From assembly GCA_017409465.1 (NCBI GenBank), contig JAFQSQ010000030.1, positions 1 through 38,059 of the forward strand: a stretch of DNA of 38,059 nt, read 5' to 3'. This DNA is from Akkermansia sp. (GTDB taxonomy: Bacteria > Verrucomicrobiota > Verrucomicrobiia > Verrucomicrobiales > Akkermansiaceae). Positions within the stretch are counted from its first letter, which is position 1, and the number at the start of each line of letters is the position of its first letter. Of this stretch, positions 35,590 through 38,059 are shown piece after piece. The notes under the pieces are model-generated. The model saw only the letters and a program-made list of their open reading frames with translations, was not told where the DNA came from and did not search any database. The position numbers and the translations under genes were made by a program.

Positions 35590-35767
35590 GCATTCCGAAT
35601 GCGATGCGCAGTTATGCGGGAATAATTCACTAATAGATAAAATGTTATAAGAAATCTCAGAAGAAAATAACGAAGAAGGGTCGCAGTATTGCCAAAGTCT
35701 CAAAATGCGGAGTGCGTTTTTTTTCAATCATTTGCAATTTCTTGCTTGCGCATCGCATTCGGAATGC
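35590..35767. repeat. 178-bp AT-rich segment bounded by 21-bp perfect inverted repeats
   Basis: 35590-35610 is the exact reverse complement of 35747-35767 (core GCATTCCGAATGC, itself a near-palindrome, plus GATGCGCA). The 136 bases between are AT-rich with a T8 run and no gene. The right arm overlaps the spacer and upstream region of the GT4 promoter. This could be a MITE-like insertion or a recombination/inversion site. Confidence 0.55.
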
Positions 35768-35773
35768 TATACT
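35746..35773 (+). promoter_or_regulatory. Possible promoter of the GT4 gene
   Basis: -35 TTGCGC (35746-35751), 16-bp spacer, -10 TATACT (35768-35773). It gives a leader of about 28 nt before ATG 35808. The -35 and spacer are part of the right 21-bp inverted repeat arm. Confidence 0.45.
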
Positions 35774-35807
35774 CAGACTGGCAGCAAGCTCTGTATCACT
35801 TCTCCCC

Positions 35808-37331
35808 ATGAACATCCTGTTGGCGTATTCAACGAAGCATTTCGTGCCGAGCTCTAATCAGAGAGTCGGGACTGGCATGTCGGCGTCTTCCGCCGCGACT
35901 CTCGCACGCACGCTATATGACACACTCACTCAGTACGGACAGGTGGATTATGTCGATGGCATCAAGCCCCCGCGACAGTTGCCCCGAAAGCATTACGACC
36001 TACTGGTCGGCATCCAGGGCAGCATCACCCCTTTACATCGTTTGGCCGCATTTGACAAGACGATACTCTTTGCTGTCAATATGCACCCGATTGAGCGCAA
36101 TCGGATTCTCCATGATTTCAACGTCGAATACTCAGTATGCCCCGCCAAACACGTTGCACGCAATACAGTCCATCTGGAGCAGTTGGATGACATCAGGCTG
36201 GCTGATAGCATCTTTCTGGTAGGCAACGCAACCGTCGCCCGTAGTTTCTTGAAACATGGGAAATCTCTTGAGCAAATCCGACGATTCAACTATGCCAGTG
36301 CTCTTCCTGCAAGAGCACCGGGAGAACTGACGCACTCCTCACACCCGCGCCGTATTCTCTACGTATCCACTGAAATGTGTCTGAGAAAAGGATTTGATAT
36401 CCTGGCTGAACTGCTGAGGGAGAACAAGGATTCGGCTATACAAGTGGGTATCATCGGTGGAGCCGGTGACAAGACCTACCGCGCCAGGCTCGAGGAACTT
36501 CGACGAATCATGGGAGAAAAACTCACCGTTCACGGGTGGGTCGACTCATCTTCCGATGCCTATCTGCAATTGCTGCGTAGTTACGATGCCGTCATCTTTC
36601 CCTCACTGGAGGAGGGACAGGCAGGCAGTGTACTCGATGCCATGTCTCAAGGCCTCGTTCCTCTCATCACCAGAGAAACAGGCATCGATTACTCGCCCCT
36701 GGGATTTCTGCAGCCCGCCATGAACTGCAAGAATAATCATGAACTCCTGCACCGACTAATCAATCTTTCTTCTGACGCACTTCTCCGACTGCAACAACAA
36801 ACTCTTCAATACTACCAGGCTCAACATGCCGGGTGGGAAACACCACTTCGACACGCCTTCGACCTGTTCATCACAAGCGGTAATCCATGGCCTCTTCCCC
36901 CCGAAAATTACACGCTGAACACCACGGCCTCACCCATTCCCGGGAATATCATATACGATTTAACAGACCAGGCGGAACTCAACAACAACATCTCCTGCGT
37001 AGCAACGACATGCACGGCTGATGTACCTCGCATCCGCTGGAGCTACGTAAACGAACTGCCGGAGGGTGCCCTAGTCCTGTCGGGCATCCGGGCTACTCCC
37101 GAGCCTCCTTTCTTACTGGGCGAAGAGGATAACGGGGGTATCGACACGCTCTCCCACCCCATCCCTCAGTACAGACCCCACCCCAACTTTTTACATCGCC
37201 TGCTAGCCCCTCTGCTGCTCGCATTGAGCATACTGCATCCCTCTAAAAGTCAGCGTAAAATCTTCTACAACAAGTGGAGGCTGTTCAAGCTCCCGACATC
37301 ATACTCGGCACACATCTCAACACCTGTATAA
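35808..37331 (+). CDS. Glycosyltransferase, GT4 family
   Basis: 507 aa from ATG at 35808 (MNILLAYSTKHFVPSS). The frame is open further upstream to 35712, but through the inverted repeat. It has a GT-B fold: the N-terminal domain includes GTGMSASSAATLARTL, and the C-terminal nucleotide-sugar domain shows RRILYVSTEMCLRKGFDIL, GIIGGAGDKTYRARLEELRR and the E-x7-E-like FPSLEEGQAGSVLDAMSQG. Probably involved in surface glycan assembly; donor and acceptor are unknown. A C-terminal region of about 130 residues beyond the core includes a hydrophobic segment (LLAPLLLALSI). The last ~13 residues (LPTSYSAHISTPV) come from sequence overlapping the GT6 remnant in another frame, so the native end may have been lost at a junction. 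Confidence 0.85.
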   Translation: MNILLAYSTKHFVPSSNQRVGTGMSASSAATLARTLYDTLTQYGQVDYVDGIKPPRQLPRKHYDLLVGIQGSITPLHRLAAFDKTILFAVNMHPIERNRILHDFNVEYSVCPAKHVARNTVHLEQLDDIRLADSIFLVGNATVARSFLKHGKSLEQIRRFNYASALPARAPGELTHSSHPRRILYVSTEMCLRKGFDILAELLRENKDSAIQVGIIGGAGDKTYRARLEELRRIMGEKLTVHGWVDSSSDAYLQLLRSYDAVIFPSLEEGQAGSVLDAMSQGLVPLITRETGIDYSPLGFLQPAMNCKNNHELLHRLINLSSDALLRLQQQTLQYYQAQHAGWETPLRHAFDLFITSGNPWPLPPENYTLNTTASPIPGNIIYDLTDQAELNNNISCVATTCTADVPRIRWSYVNELPEGALVLSGIRATPEPPFLLGEEDNGGIDTLSHPIPQYRPHPNFLHRLLAPLLLALSILHPSKSQRKIFYNKWRLFKLPTSYSAHISTPV

Positions 37332-37810
37332 ACAAAGTCGAGCTCACCCCTACTGAATACCCTTACGAACGAAACCCAGAATTTACCGCTTGTATTCCCA
37401 TAGGCAAGGGAAATCACTACTACACAGGGGCATTCAATGGCGGTAAAACCGATTCTTTCCTGAAACTATGCTTCGCCATCAATGAGGCGACGAACCGAGA
37501 TTTTGAAAATGACATCATTGCCGTGTGACATGACGAGAGCCAATTGAATGCCTACCTGGTTGACAAAAAGGCACGAATTCTACCGCCCTGGTATGTATGG
37601 ACATCATACTGGATAACTCGCAAAAATCGGCACATGGTCATTGCAGTCCCTGAAGATAAGGATCTTCAGGGAGGACACGCATGGTTGAGGGGAGCAACAG
37701 ACAAAAAGAAGAAATCCAGATTCATGCGGCGACTTCCGCGCTATATCGCTATAGCCACTGCAGCCGCAGTTGCCATAGCGAGCGGAATCTATTATTTCCT
37801 CTCACAATAA
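37274..37810 (+). pseudogene. GT6 (ABO/alpha-Gal-type) glycosyltransferase remnant
   Basis: One reading frame, interrupted by TGA at 37526-37528. Before it: EYPYERNPEFTACIP, then GKGNHYYTGAFNGGKTDSFL and FENDIIAV. After it: HDESQLNAYLVDKKARILPP and later GGHAWLRG. GT6 enzymes (human ABO and alpha1,3-galactosyltransferase; bacterial WbnI, BgtA, BoGT6a) have AVWHDESHLNKYLL at exactly this point, so Trp TGG has become TGA. The N-terminal half with the metal-binding DxD is absent, and the GT4 gene occupies its place. After the GT6 core comes a basic linker and a C-terminal hydrophobic helix (YIAIATAAAVAIASGIYYFL). It is almost certainly non-functional for glycosyl transfer. The 5' limit of homology (about 37340) is approximate. 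Confidence 0.85.
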
Positions 37811-37819
37811 TGTCTTATG

Positions 37820-38059
37820 GCTAGTATAACGTTCGGTAAATGATTCCTCAAGTTTGAAAAAGATAAAGTCAATTTGTCGGAAAGTACAAGGTGCGAAGGA
37901 CAAATTAAGAGTTCCGCTCGCTCTGCTCGCATGATGAACGATGAAGGACGCTTAGCGTTAGTTGAAACCATCTGCGCGCAGCGCAGCGAACTTTTCATTC
38001 GTAAGTCGCCTGCCACGGCGAAGCCTTCGGCGGAGACGGGTCATTCGTCAATCGTACTT
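37820..38059 (-). repeat. Mosaic palindromic element, copy B (inverted, runs off the window)
   Basis: On the minus strand, 38003 down to 37915 matches copy A with 3 mismatches in 89. It continues to an end (37822-37858) matching the copy C end, ACTTG-GGAATCATTTA-CGAACG. Beyond 38003 it has an extra module with another palindrome (GCCGAAGGCTTCGCC region) and the word ACGAATGAC, and reaches the window edge. An open frame across it (37792-38016, minus) is not a gene. Confidence 0.75.

Noticed and set aside
35479..35727. 82-aa minus-strand open frame
   Set aside because: It crosses the left inverted-repeat arm, has no motif, and has no promoter or ribosome site that I can see.
37526..37528. TGA read as tryptophan (recoded genetic code)
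   Set aside because: TGA serves as the normal stop of several intact genes here (prmC, leuS, the helicase) and Trp is TGG throughout. The gene is also truncated.
37792..38016. 74-aa minus-strand open frame near the window end
   Set aside because: It lies wholly in repeat copy B, whose sequence recurs in copy A without keeping a comparable gene.

Overview
The window is a chromosomal stretch, fairly GC-rich, of a Gram-negative-type bacterium (lipoprotein signals, secreted proteins). The best guess is a Verrucomicrobiota, Akkermansia-like, probably host-associated organism. That placement rests on general gene content: secreted sialate O-acetylesterase plus SGNH esterase, a GT6 (ABO-type) glycosyltransferase relic, and a PrmC with NLPY in place of NPPY. 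No rRNA gene is present to confirm it. I see no tRNA, rRNA, CRISPR array or intact transposase.

Layout. 1-213: array of short perfect hairpins. 292-4077 (+): membrane protein, prfA, prmC, membrane protein. 4068-6438 (-): dnaB then a lipoprotein N-acetylmuramoyl-L-alanine amidase. 6509-9835 (-): five-gene operon (secreted protein, small unknown protein, mazG, redox-dead thioredoxin-like lipoprotein, TetR regulator). 9925-11013 (-): LOG-family protein. 11161-12291 (+): acyltransferase. 12366-13460 (-): leuB. 13599-14199 (-): rplU-rpmA. 14397-16979 (+): leuS. 17138-22903 (+): a 1,921-aa DUF4011/SF1 helicase/Vsr-like nuclease/DUF3320 protein, likely anti-phage. 22920-26603 (-): membrane-anchored ankyrin protein and a large secreted protein. 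26772-30217 (-): two tandem KefB-type antiporters. 30417-33978 (+): sialate O-acetylesterase and SGNH hydrolase. 34269-34922 (-): adk. 35808-37331 (+): GT4 glycosyltransferase, followed by a truncated GT6 pseudogene. Three copies of a mosaic palindromic element lie between 33991 and the window end, around adk, the GT4 gene and the GT6 relic.

Two signals stand out. First, at least eight genes have a sigma70-like promoter with an exact 17-bp spacer whose -10 box ends only 6-13 nt before the start codon. This predicts leaderless or near-leaderless mRNAs and changes several start-codon choices. Second, the 34-38 kb end is a remodelled accessory patch: repeat elements, a 21-bp perfect inverted repeat, and an ABO-like GT6 remnant with its conserved WHDES tryptophan codon turned into TGA.

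Strand, frame and motif statements were read directly from the sequence. Family names come from recognised motifs without database searches.
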